DNA of 64,000 nucleotides from Actinomyces massiliensis 4401292 (GTDB lineage Bacteria; Actinomycetota; Actinomycetes; Actinomycetales; Actinomycetaceae): NCBI RefSeq assembly GCF_000269805.1, contig NZ_JH711481.1, positions 907,785 to 971,784 of the forward strand, read 5' to 3'. Shown piece by piece: positions 53,808 to 62,705 of this stretch (position 1 is its first letter; each line of letters starts with the position of its first letter). The notes under the pieces were generated by a model. It saw only the letters and a program-made list of their open reading frames with translations, ran no database searches and was not told where the DNA came from. The position numbers and the translations under genes were made by a program.

Positions 53808-55382
53808 TCATCCCTTGGGGATCACGATGAACAGGACGAGTCCGATGAAGACCAGGCACAGGACCAGGCGGAGCCATAGCCACCAGTGCAGCCTCCCGGG
53901 GCCGGGCAGCCAGGACAGCTCGCGCCACCGCAGGGCCATGCTGGCGATCGCGTAGGCGCCGGGCATGATGGCCAGGGCATAGGTCCACCCCGGGAGGAGG
54001 TCCCACGGGCCGCCGGCGACGGCCAGCGCGGCCCAGCCGGCCAGGTCCGCGGTGCGGATGCCCGCCGCCAGCCGTGACCCCAGGTGCTCGGCGCGCCAGA
54101 CGGCCCATGCCCCCAGCGCCGGGAGGATCGCGGCGGAGGGGCCCAGGTAGATGTAGGCGTTCGGGGAGGGGGCCAGGGTCCGGCCGGAGCCGGTCAGCAG
54201 GGCCAGCCCGAGGTCCTCCACGCCGCTGACGAAGGTGTTGGCGAGCACGACGACGGCCCTCCCCGAGGCGGGGTCGAGGGCCACGTAGGTGGTGCCCCAG
54301 GGCATGCTGCCCTCGTGGTTGTAGATCTCACGGCCGTCCACGCGCCCGGATCGCCACAGGTAGCCGACGCCGTCGTCGCCCTCGACCCCGGGGGTCCGCT
54401 CTCCGCCGGCGCGGGGCTTCAGGGCCTCTCGCCCGCCGGGGGCGCTGCCGTCCAGAACGGCCTGGGCGTAGCGCGTCAGATCCGCCCCCGTGGTCCAGGT
54501 GCTCTGCCCCGAGATCAGGCCGACCGGCCCGCCCACGCCGGGCTGGGTGCTGTGGCCGTTGCCCAGGCGCCCGCGGATGGCGCCCTCGGGCACGATCGGA
54601 TCGTCGTCGACCGTGGTGAAGACCGTGGAATCCATGCCCACGGGCTCGAAAAGCCTGGAGACCACCAGATCCTCCCAGGACTCCGCCCCCGCGGCCCGGG
54701 CCAGGACGAGCCCCAGCAGCTGCACGCCGGTGTTGGAGTAGGAGAAGGAGCCGCGCCCGTCCAGCTTCGCCCGGCTCACCTCCTTCAGGAAGGAGTCAGC
54801 GCTCTCAGTGTTCTCAGCGCCCTCAGTGCTCTCAGTGCTCTCATCGGCGCTGTTGGATCCGGCGATCGCCCCCACCAGGTAGGCGCTGTTCAGGAAGTTG
54901 GGCAGGCCGGAGTGGTGGGTGGCGAGCTCGAGCAGCGTCACCTCGCCGGCCGGTGTGCCCGCGAGCTGGGGGATGTGAGAGGCCGCGGTGTCGTTCTCGG
55001 CGATCTCCCCGCGGGCGATGGAGTCCGCCATGAGCTGGCCGGTGAAGGTCTTGGTCACCGAGGCCAGGTCGTAGCGGGTGTTCTCATCGGGGACGACGCC
55101 GTCGGCCGAGCCGATGCCGGCGTGCCGCACCTCCTCGGGGGAGATGACCGAGACGTGGACGGCCTCCAGGCCGGCGTCGTCGGATATGCGGTTGCGGACC
55201 TGGGCGGCCAGGTCGGCGTCGCCGCTGGTATGCCCGTCGATATGCGGTGTGCGCGGACCGACCGCGAGCGCGAGGAGCGCGACGGCCACTGCCGCCACCG
55301 CCGTGCCGACCGTCTTCAGGCGAGCCGCAGTGCTTCGGGGGGAGGGGGAGGAGAACGAGGGGTGGGCGCTCGGGGCTCGCAT
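53808..55382 (-). CDS. serine beta-lactamase-fold hydrolase, membrane-anchored
   Basis: 524 aa. N-terminal membrane segment (~25-43, VGTAVAAVAVALLALAVG) then the class C/PBP-like domain with SVTK (Ser108, Lys111) and YSN (215-217). HEGSMPWGTTYVAL holds the third motif position. Three or four C-terminal membrane helices follow (~410-520). A Ser/Thr/Glu-rich insertion (~177-195) encodes short repeats. Likely a D-Ala peptidase/esterase-type enzyme outside the cell. It is upstream of the MacB-type exporter on the same strand with a 59-base gap. Confidence 0.85.
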   Translation of the reverse strand: MRAPSAHPSFSSPSPRSTAARLKTVGTAVAAVAVALLALAVGPRTPHIDGHTSGDADLAAQVRNRISDDAGLEAVHVSVISPEEVRHAGIGSADGVVPDENTRYDLASVTKTFTGQLMADSIARGEIAENDTAASHIPQLAGTPAGEVTLLELATHHSGLPNFLNSAYLVGAIAGSNSADESTESTEGAENTESADSFLKEVSRAKLDGRGSFSYSNTGVQLLGLVLARAAGAESWEDLVVSRLFEPVGMDSTVFTTVDDDPIVPEGAIRGRLGNGHSTQPGVGGPVGLISGQSTWTTGADLTRYAQAVLDGSAPGGREALKPRAGGERTPGVEGDDGVGYLWRSGRVDGREIYNHEGSMPWGTTYVALDPASGRAVVVLANTFVSGVEDLGLALLTGSGRTLAPSPNAYIYLGPSAAILPALGAWAVWRAEHLGSRLAAGIRTADLAGWAALAVAGGPWDLLPGWTYALAIMPGAYAIASMALRWRELSWLPGPGRLHWWLWLRLVLCLVFIGLVLFIVIPKG

Positions 55383-55437
55383 GCATTAACCATGCAGCAG
55401 CCGCGCTGTGGTTTCGATCATGCTGGCGGGACAGCAG

Positions 55438-55457
55438 GGGTGGGGCTAGCCCCACCC
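55438..55457. promoter_or_regulatory. 20-bp perfect palindrome upstream of the beta-lactamase-fold gene
   Basis: GGGTGGGGCTAGCCCCACCC, self-complementary without loop, 55 bases before the ATG at 55382. It could be an operator or part of a terminator for the helicase gene. No regulator family is implied by the sequence. Confidence 0.4.
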
Positions 55458-55473
55458 TGTACTCCGTTACTCC

Positions 55474-55544
55474 GTCGAGATCGACATTCTCGAACGAGAT
55501 CGACGGTGCCACCGCCACCCTCGTTCGAGAATGTCGATCTCGAC
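55474..55544. repeat. 71-bp palindromic element, copy e
   Basis: Outer arms GTCGAGATCGACATTCTCG and the matching right side pair perfectly; the inner part has four mismatches (GATCGAC opposite a GTGGC-type sequence). It lies 25 bases after the helicase stop. Confidence 0.88.
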
Positions 55545-55569
55545 AGGGGGAGGGGGAGCGAGCGCTCCC

Positions 55570-57249
55570 CTACAGATCGCCGGAGTCGATGATGTCGTAG
55601 GTGTAGCCCTGCTCGGCCAGGAAGCGCTGCCGGTGGGCGGCGAACTCCTGATCGACCGTGTCGCGGGTGACCACCGTGTAGAAGTGCGCCTGGCGACCGT
55701 CCTCCTTGGGGCGCACGATCCGTCCCAGGCGCTGGGCCTCCTCCTGCCGGGAGCCGAAGGAGCCGGACACCTGCACGGCCACACTGGCCCCGGGCAGGTC
55801 GATCGAGAAGTTCGCGACCTTGGAGACCACGAGCGTCCGCACCTCTCCGGCGCGGAAGGCCCCGTAGAGCCGCTGGCGCTCGCGCACAGTGGTGGCTCCG
55901 GTGATCAGCGGGGCGCCCAGGTGCTCGGCCAGTTCCTCCAGCTGATCGACGTACTGGCCGATGACCAGTGCGGATTCGCCCCGATGGCGGTCCAGGAGCT
56001 TGTCCACCACCTCCAGTTTGGCGGGCGTGGCCGCGGCCAGACGGTACTTCTCCTCCTTCTCGGCGGTGGCGTAGGCCATCCGCTCCCCGGAGTCCAGGGC
56101 GAGGCGCACCTCGGTGCAGATCGCCGGCGCGATCCAGCCCTGATTCTCCAGGTCCTTCCAGGGCGCGTCGTAGCGCTTGGGGCCGATCAGGGAGAAGACC
56201 TCGTCCTCCCGGCCGTCCTCGCGCACGAGGGTGGCGGTCAGCCCCAGGCGGCGGCGCGCCTGCAGGTCCGCCGTCATGCGGAAGATCGGGGCGGGCAGGA
56301 GATGGACCTCGTCGTAGACGATCAGGCCCCAGTCGTGGGAGTCGAGCAGATCCAGATGCGGGAAGACGCCTTTGCGCTTGGTCGTCAGTACCTGATACGT
56401 GGCGATGGTGACGGGTCGGACTTCCTTGCGGGACCCCGAGTACTCGCCGATCTCGTCCTCGGTCAGCGAGGTGAAGCGGATCAGCTCCTCCTTCCACTGG
56501 CGGGCCGAGACGGCGTTGGTGACCAGGATGAGCGTCGTCGTCGAGCTCCGCGCCATGGAGGCGGCCCCCACCAGGGTCTTGCCGGCGCCGCAGGGCAGGA
56601 CGACGACGCCGCTGCCGCCCGCCCAGAAGGATTCCACCGCCTCGTTCTGGTAGGGGCGCAGTGCGAAGGCCCCGGACGCATGCTCCCGTGCGCCGGCCGG
56701 GTCGTCGTGCAGGACGATCGAATGGGCCTCGCCGTCGACGTAGCCGGCCAGGTCCTCCGCGGGCCACCCCAGTTTGATGAGCACCTGCTTGAGATGACCG
56801 CGCTCGGAGGGATGGACGACGACGTCGGCCTCTCCCAGGCGCGCCCCGAACAGGCCCTGGGTGCGCTTGGAGCGCATGACCTCTTCGAGGACGGGCACAT
56901 CCGTGGTGTGCAGGACCAGTCCATGGGCCGGATCGGTGACCAGCTGCAGACGGCCGTAGCGATCCATGATCTCGGCGATCTCGGTGAGCAGGGCGTGGGG
57001 CACCGGGAATCGCGAGTAGGTGATGAGGACGTGGACGACGGTTTCGGCGTCCAGCCCGGCGGCTCGGGCGTTCCACAGGGCCAGAGGGGTGATCCGGTAG
57101 GTGTGGATGTGCTCGGGCGCTCGCTCCAGCTCGGCGAAGGGGGCGATGTCGCGGCGGGCGTCCTCGGCGCCGGGGTGGGCGACCTCCAGAAGGACCGACT
57201 TGTCGGACTGGACGATCAGGGGGCCATCGGGCGTCGCGGGCGCAGACAT
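55570..57249 (-). CDS. DNA repair helicase XPB-like (SF2)
   Basis: 559 aa from ATG 57249. N-terminal damage-recognition-like domain, then Walker A in LPCGAGKTLVGA, motif II VYDEVHLLPAP, motif III LGLTATLVRED, and motifs IV-VI (LVIGQYVDQLEELAEHL, TLVVSKVANFSIDLPGASVAV, QEEAQRLGRIVRPKED). It is a 3'-5' DNA translocase. The adjacent divergent gene at 57402 encodes its usual actinobacterial neighbour. Confidence 0.93.
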   Translation of the reverse strand: MSAPATPDGPLIVQSDKSVLLEVAHPGAEDARRDIAPFAELERAPEHIHTYRITPLALWNARAAGLDAETVVHVLITYSRFPVPHALLTEIAEIMDRYGRLQLVTDPAHGLVLHTTDVPVLEEVMRSKRTQGLFGARLGEADVVVHPSERGHLKQVLIKLGWPAEDLAGYVDGEAHSIVLHDDPAGAREHASGAFALRPYQNEAVESFWAGGSGVVVLPCGAGKTLVGAASMARSSTTTLILVTNAVSARQWKEELIRFTSLTEDEIGEYSGSRKEVRPVTIATYQVLTTKRKGVFPHLDLLDSHDWGLIVYDEVHLLPAPIFRMTADLQARRRLGLTATLVREDGREDEVFSLIGPKRYDAPWKDLENQGWIAPAICTEVRLALDSGERMAYATAEKEEKYRLAAATPAKLEVVDKLLDRHRGESALVIGQYVDQLEELAEHLGAPLITGATTVRERQRLYGAFRAGEVRTLVVSKVANFSIDLPGASVAVQVSGSFGSRQEEAQRLGRIVRPKEDGRQAHFYTVVTRDTVDQEFAAHRQRFLAEQGYTYDIIDSGDL

Positions 57250-57388
57250 GATGGGGATTATCCCAAGTCTCGTGTCGGCCGCACCGTGATTCGGGCGACG
57301 CATTGTCCAGACTGCTTCCGTGATTTTTGAGCTTCGGTCCGGCCGCAGCGATCACGCCGTCCAAGGTGGCGGACAGACGCAGGCGCAC

Positions 57389-57394
57389 TAGAAT
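57389..57394 (+). promoter_or_regulatory. -10 box TAGAAT, likely leaderless start
   Basis: TAGAAT lies eight bases before ATG 57402. No Shine-Dalgarno sequence is seen. This spacing implies transcription starts at or next to the ATG. Confidence 0.55.
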
Positions 57395-57401
57395 AGTGAG
57401 A

Positions 57402-59774
57402 ATGAGCACAGGGGCCCAGTGGGACAGCAGCGAGCAGCGCACCGAGCGGAGCCCTCGTGCCCCGGCCTCCGGCAGTGCTTCCGGTGCGAGTCTTGAGGAA
57501 CTCGCCGCTCATCTCGCCGCCCTGCCCGATGCCGACGTCGTCGAGCTCCTCGTCGCCCGTCCCGACCTGACGACTCCGCCGTCGGCCTCCTTCACCGCGC
57601 TCGCGGCCCGCGCCGGCGCCCGCCCCAGCGTGGAAGCCGCCCTGGCGCACCTCGACACCCCCACCCTCGCCGTCGCCGAGGCCGTCGTCGCCCTCGGCAT
57701 GCAGGACACCGACGCCCTGGCCGAGGCCCTCGGCCTGGATTCGCAGGAGACCGCCGCTCACCTGGAAGAGCTCGGCCGGCTCGCCCTGGTGATCGATACC
57801 GGGGCCGTGGTCGGCCTGGTGGACGTCTTCGGCCCGCACCCCTTCGGCCTGGGGCCCGAAGCCGCGGATCCGCCCGTTCTCCCACCGCCCCTGTCCGAGC
57901 TCCGGGCCGCCCCGGGGGAGCTGTCCGATGGCGCCCTCGGAATGCTGCAGGCCTTGGCCTGGGGGCCGCCCGTGGGCACGCTGCGCTCCGGCGGCAGGGC
58001 GCCCGTGGCGGCGGAGCTGGTGCAGCGCGGTTGGCTGATACGCGACCACGACACCGCCGGCCGCACCCGGTTCGTCATGCCCCGGCAGGTCGCCCTCGCG
58101 CTGCGGGGCGGCCTCCTGCCCCGCGAGCCCCTGGAGGCGCCCGACTACGCCGACCTGGAGTCTCTGTCCGTCGATGCCGTCGCCGCAGAGGCCACGCGCC
58201 ATGCCGAGGAGGCCGTCCGCCTCGTGGCCGCTCTGCTCGCCGAGTGGGGCCGCGACGGCGGAGGAATCCTCCGCACCGGAGGCGTGGGCGTGCGCGCACT
58301 GAGCCGGACCGCGGAGGCTCTCGACGTCGAGCCGGGCATCGCGGCCACGATCATCGAGGCCGCCGCGGCCGCCGGACTGCTCGGACTCGATGACGCCGGT
58401 GCCGCGTGGGTGCCCGCCCGCACGGCGGCCGCCTGGCTGACCGCCGAGTTGCCCGAGCGCTGGGCCGCCCTGGCCGCCGCCTGGGCCACCACCGCCCGCA
58501 CCGCCTGGCTCGTCGGCCAGCGCGGCGATGACGGCACCCTGCGCCCCGTCCTGGGCGCCGACGTCGAGGCGGCCTGGGCCCGCTCACTGCGCCGCCGTGT
58601 GCTGAGGCTGCTCGACTCGGTTCCCGAGGGGACGGCGGTGACTCCGACGTGGGTGCGTGCCGTGCTGACTTTCGCCAGGCCGCGGCGCCCCGTGCCCAAG
58701 GGTGCGGTCACCGCGGTGCTGGCCGAGGCCGAACTGCTCGGCCTGACCGGGGGCGGGGCGTTGAGCCGGGCCGGGCGCCTCCTGGCGGGCTCGCTGTCCG
58801 AGGCTGAAACCGGCGCCGCTGCCGAGGAGCGGCTCATGGAAGAGGACGGGCTCCTGTCGCGGCTGGAGGAGGCCTTCGCCGCCGATCTGCCCAGGCCGGT
58901 GGACATGCTGCTGGTTCAGTCCGACCTCACCGCGATCGTTCCGGGCCGCCCCGCCCCGGCGCTGGCGGCGGTGCTCGAGCGCTGCGCCGAGGTCGAGTCG
59001 CGCGGAGGCGCCCTCACCGTCAGGTTCACCGCCGATTCGGTGCGCGGCGCCCTGGACGCCGGCTGCTCCGGCGATGAGCTCATCGAGGAGCTGGGCGCCC
59101 ACTGCCCGACCCCGCTGCCGTCCGCGCTCAAGGTTCTGGTCGAGGACGCGGTCCGCCGCCACGGCGCTGTGCGCGTGCGGGAGGCCGTCAGCATTCTGCG
59201 CGTGGGCGACCCGGTGGTGGCGGCCGGGATCGTCGCCGACCCGCGGCTGACCGGCCTGGCACTGGCCGAGGTCGGCCCCGGGGTCCTGGCCTCCTCCGCG
59301 CCCGCGGGTCGAGTGCTGCGCGAGCTGCGCTCCGCCGGACTCGCCCCGGTCCTGGAGGACGCCTCCGGACGACGGCTCGTCGCCGGCGAGGCCGAGAGCC
59401 TTCGGCGCAGCGGGCTGCGGGCGCCGGAGCCGGCGCGTCCGGGCTCGCACCACATGGTGCGCCTCCATCGCCTCGGGCAGGAGGAGCTCACGGTCATGGT
59501 CTCGCGCCTGCGCGCCGGGGAGCAGGTGAGCACCGACTCCGGGGTGCCCGCGAGCGCCGCCACGGACCCGGTCCATTCCCTGGCTCTGCTGCGTCAGGCG
59601 CAGACATCTCGGACGCATCTGCAATTGCGGCTGGCCGGATCGGACGGGGCCGTGCAGGAGCGGCGGGTCCGGGTGCTGGCCGTCGAGCCCGGGCGGGTGC
59701 GAATAGCCGACGTCGTGCGTCAGACCGAACTGACCGTGGCCGTCCATCGGATCGTGTCTGTCAATTCAGGATGA
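57402..59774 (+). CDS. helicase-associated (XPB N-terminal-like/Ssl2-related) protein
   Basis: 790 aa, soluble. Ala/Leu-rich helical repeats (~30-450) with winged-helix-like pieces (TPTLAVAEAVVALGMQDTDALAEALGL). A second part (~500-720) opens MLLVQSDLTAIVPGRPAPALAAVLERCAEVESRGGALTV, a block typical of the actinobacterial XPB-N or helicase_C_3-like family. It has no helicase motifs itself. It is divergent from the XPB helicase gene and probably acts with it. ATG 57402 lies just after a -10 box. Confidence 0.85.
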   Translation: MSTGAQWDSSEQRTERSPRAPASGSASGASLEELAAHLAALPDADVVELLVARPDLTTPPSASFTALAARAGARPSVEAALAHLDTPTLAVAEAVVALGMQDTDALAEALGLDSQETAAHLEELGRLALVIDTGAVVGLVDVFGPHPFGLGPEAADPPVLPPPLSELRAAPGELSDGALGMLQALAWGPPVGTLRSGGRAPVAAELVQRGWLIRDHDTAGRTRFVMPRQVALALRGGLLPREPLEAPDYADLESLSVDAVAAEATRHAEEAVRLVAALLAEWGRDGGGILRTGGVGVRALSRTAEALDVEPGIAATIIEAAAAAGLLGLDDAGAAWVPARTAAAWLTAELPERWAALAAAWATTARTAWLVGQRGDDGTLRPVLGADVEAAWARSLRRRVLRLLDSVPEGTAVTPTWVRAVLTFARPRRPVPKGAVTAVLAEAELLGLTGGGALSRAGRLLAGSLSEAETGAAAEERLMEEDGLLSRLEEAFAADLPRPVDMLLVQSDLTAIVPGRPAPALAAVLERCAEVESRGGALTVRFTADSVRGALDAGCSGDELIEELGAHCPTPLPSALKVLVEDAVRRHGAVRVREAVSILRVGDPVVAAGIVADPRLTGLALAEVGPGVLASSAPAGRVLRELRSAGLAPVLEDASGRRLVAGEAESLRRSGLRAPEPARPGSHHMVRLHRLGQEELTVMVSRLRAGEQVSTDSGVPASAATDPVHSLALLRQAQTSRTHLQLRLAGSDGAVQERRVRVLAVEPGRVRIADVVRQTELTVAVHRIVSVNSG

Positions 59775-59875
59775 ATGATGAATTCTGAATGAAATCAGAA
59801 AATTACTGGGCGCCCCTTGACATCCCCTTGCTGACACCCCCTTCTCCCGAGCGCCCTTGGACTTAGACTGGGTGA

Positions 59876-61402
59876 GTGACTGACGCAGCAACAAACGCAT
59901 CGTCCGGATCTGCGGGTGCCGACGCTCCGAGCAGTGAGCCGGGGGCTGCCGCCGTCGACCGGCCCGGCTCTTTGCCGACCGAGGCGGAGAGGGCGGCCGC
60001 CGCCAAGGACAGAGTCCTCACCTCTCCGGCTGCCATCGAGCGCGCTCGAACGGCACTGTGCGAGATCACCGAACCGCTCTCGGTGGGGGAGCACACGGCT
60101 GCCAAGCTGCAGGCCGAGCGTCTGGTCACCCATCTTTTCGAGTGCAACCTGGCCGGCTACGAGGGCTGGCGGTGGGCGGTGACCATGGCCCGGCCTCCGC
60201 GCGGCCGCACTGCGACGGTCTGCGAGTTGGAGCTCCTGCCGGGTGAGGAGGCCCTCCTCGCCCCGCCCTGGGTGCCCTGGGCCGATCGTCTTCGCTCCGG
60301 CGACATCACTCGTTCCGATCGCCTTCCCAAGCGCGAGACCGACGAGCGCCTCGAGCCCGGTTGGGAGTCCACGGGTGAGGAGGGGGACAGGATCGCCCTC
60401 GACGAGCTCGATCTGGGGCGTGCTCGCGTACTCAGTCATGAGGGCATCCAGCGTGCCGCCCAGCGGTGGTACGACGGCGAGCACGGGCCGCAGGCGGATG
60501 GCGTCCGCAAGGCGCGCGCGAGCTGCTCGAGTTGCGGATTCCTCATGCTCATGGCCGGGCAGATACGCCATGTCTTCGGTGTCTGCGCCAATGAGCTGGC
60601 CGTTGATGACGGTCGGGTCGTCTCGTTGGATCACGGCTGCGGAGCCCACTCCGAGACCGATCTGCCGGACCAGGGCCCCGAGTGGCCGGTGACGCCGTCG
60701 CGCATGGATGACAGCGCCCTGGAGCCGCTCGGCACCGACGGCGCCTCGATCCGTGCCGGGCTCGGCAGCCCGGCCGAGCCCGCCGGTGACATGGACGTTT
60801 CCGGAGCTGAGGCGGAGATCTCGCCTCTCCTTGAGAAGGCCGATAAGCGCAGGTCCGTCAGGGAGGGCGGGGGCTCTGGAAGGAAGCGCACACGCCGTTC
60901 CCGTGCAGCGGCAGTGGCGGCGGCGACGGTCATACCGATCGTGCAGCAGCCCTCCGGTGGTGAGGGCGCCCCGGCGGCGAACGAGAGGGCGCAGCGGTCA
61001 GGAATCTCGGAGCGGCCTGAGAAGCCTGAGAGGCCGGAGAAGGCGAGGAAGCGGGGGCGGTCGGGCAGGGCGGAGAAGCTCGAGAAGCTTGAGAAGTCGG
61101 TTGAGAATGCCGCCGCGCACGACGAGGGCGAGCCCGTGCGCGCTTCCCGCTCACGACGTGCGGCCCGTGCCCGGAGAGCGACGCCCGTGAAAGAGAAAGA
61201 GCATGCCTCCGATGCGGCGGTGCAGGAGCCTCAGACTTCTCTCCAAGGCCTGAATGAGCCCGCCGCCGAGCGCGCGGCTGCTGCTCGTGAGGCCGTCGCC
61301 GGTCTGAAGGCCGGGATGCAGGAGCGCAGTACCGCACCCGAGGTCGTGGGGTCTGCGGCTCTGGCCGAGCTGGAGGCCCGCCTCCCTCGCCGAGATCGGT
61401 AG
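59876..61402 (+). CDS. DUF3027 domain-containing protein
   Basis: 508 aa from GTG 59876. The DUF3027 region (~45-245) has YEGWRWAVTMARPPRGRTATVCELELLPG, and the cysteine pair CSSCGFLM together with VFGVCANELAVDDGRVVSLDHGCGAHSE, a possible metal site. The C-terminal ~250 residues are low complexity with repeats of EKPE, EKLEK and Arg/Ala. TAGACT lies seven bases before the GTG, suggesting a leaderless message. Its last codons and stop are part of a 22-bp repeat unit. Confidence 0.88.
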   Translation: MTDAATNASSGSAGADAPSSEPGAAAVDRPGSLPTEAERAAAAKDRVLTSPAAIERARTALCEITEPLSVGEHTAAKLQAERLVTHLFECNLAGYEGWRWAVTMARPPRGRTATVCELELLPGEEALLAPPWVPWADRLRSGDITRSDRLPKRETDERLEPGWESTGEEGDRIALDELDLGRARVLSHEGIQRAAQRWYDGEHGPQADGVRKARASCSSCGFLMLMAGQIRHVFGVCANELAVDDGRVVSLDHGCGAHSETDLPDQGPEWPVTPSRMDDSALEPLGTDGASIRAGLGSPAEPAGDMDVSGAEAEISPLLEKADKRRSVREGGGSGRKRTRRSRAAAVAAATVIPIVQQPSGGEGAPAANERAQRSGISERPEKPERPEKARKRGRSGRAEKLEKLEKSVENAAAHDEGEPVRASRSRRAARARRATPVKEKEHASDAAVQEPQTSLQGLNEPAAERAAAAREAVAGLKAGMQERSTAPEVVGSAALAELEARLPRRDR

Positions 61403-61422
61403 TATTCCGCGCCGAGATCGGT
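61391..61422. repeat. 22-bp repeat units, locus 5
   Basis: CGAGATCGGT at 61391 and 61413, 22 bp apart. The first core runs into the TAG stop (61400-61402) of the DUF3027 gene. Confidence 0.85.
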
Positions 61423-61483
61423 CTGGGCGGCATTGCGGGCAGCGCTCGCGGTCTATTACCGACAGCCGGCACCCTCAGGGCCG

Positions 61484-62470
61484 TCAGTGGGATGCTCGGG
61501 TCACTTGGGCCTCCAGACCGGTCAACGGTTCATCCGACGGCGTCGCCTCGACCGCAGCCGCATTGGCGAGGATCCGCTCCACCGCCCCGACGACGCGCCC
61601 TCCGGCGGCGTGCGGGGTGAGCAGCAGGTTCGGGGCGTCCCAGAGCGTCGATTCGGCGGGCAGCGGCTCGGGATCGGTGACGTCGAGACCCGCCCCGCTG
61701 ATGGCGCCCGCGCGCAGCGCCGCTTCCAGGGCGGCCTGGTCAACCGTCGTGCCGCGACCGACATTGATCACGACGGCTCGGCGCGGCAGCAGTGCGAGCC
61801 TGCTCCGGCTGAGCGCTCCCGCGGTCTGCGGCGTGCTCGGCAGCACCATGATCAGCAGGTCGGTCTCCGGGAGGACGGATTCGATGTCGGCCTCGGCGAC
61901 GACCTCGTAGCCGGCCCGCCGCCCGGCCGTGCGCGCGACCCCGCGCACGCTCGCGCCGAAGGCGGTCAGCAGCCGGGCCGTCGTCTGCCCGATCGCGCCG
62001 AAGCCCCACACGAGCGCGCGGGCGTCGAGCAGCGTGGTCAGGCGCTCCGGGTCGTGAACCGGATGGGGGCCGCCCAGATTCGGCTCCCATTCATGACGGT
62101 CGGCGGCGCGCACCGCCGCCGGCAGTGAGCGCGCGCAGCCCAGTGCCAGGGCGACCGCGTGCTCGGCCACCGTGCGGTCGTGGAAGTGACGGCCCGAGGT
62201 GATCGACACCGAGTCCGGGAAGCCGACGGCCAGAACATTGTCGGGCCCGGCGGCCAGCGTCTGGATCCAGCGCAGGCGGGTGAGGTAGCCGGGCATCTCC
62301 GCCAGGACATCAGCGCTTCCCGGCCCGCCGCCGCCCCACAGGACCAGGCCCTCGGCGTCGCGATGCTCTGCCGGGACGGGTTCGGCCTCGCTGAACAGGA
62401 CGACGTCGTGGCCGGCGGCGCGGATAGGGGCGGGATCGATGTAACCGGCGTCAGTCAGGAGGATCTTCAT
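61484..62470 (-). CDS. D-isomer-specific 2-hydroxyacid dehydrogenase
   Basis: 328 aa from ATG 62470 with GGAGGCTGGAGAC upstream. NAD site VWGFGAIGQTTARLLTAFG, strand VVINVGRGTTVDQAAL, and the catalytic His in LTPHAAGG; the Arg and Glu of the triad are in INVGRG and DVTDPEPLP. It reduces a 2-keto acid to a D-2-hydroxy acid; the substrate is unknown. The open frame upstream to 62836 is antisense to the next gene. Confidence 0.92.
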   Translation of the reverse strand: MKILLTDAGYIDPAPIRAAGHDVVLFSEAEPVPAEHRDAEGLVLWGGGGPGSADVLAEMPGYLTRLRWIQTLAAGPDNVLAVGFPDSVSITSGRHFHDRTVAEHAVALALGCARSLPAAVRAADRHEWEPNLGGPHPVHDPERLTTLLDARALVWGFGAIGQTTARLLTAFGASVRGVARTAGRRAGYEVVAEADIESVLPETDLLIMVLPSTPQTAGALSRSRLALLPRRAVVINVGRGTTVDQAALEAALRAGAISGAGLDVTDPEPLPAESTLWDAPNLLLTPHAAGGRVVGAVERILANAAAVEATPSDEPLTGLEAQVTRASH

Positions 62471-62705
62471 GTCTCCAGCCTCCCACGACGCCGCTCGCCC
62501 GTCCTGTGCGCCGGGCGGGGCCCCTGACCCTGCAGGGCGGGCGGGGGCGACCGGCGCACGCCAGGCCGGCACGAGGCCGGCGCGAGACCGGCCGAGACCG
62601 GTTGAGACCGGACCGCACCGCCGCAGCCGTATCACGCCCTGATCGAGACATCCGTGTGACGGGCTTGGCGCGCGCCCACCCGGTTGCATCTGGAAGGATC
62701 GTGTC

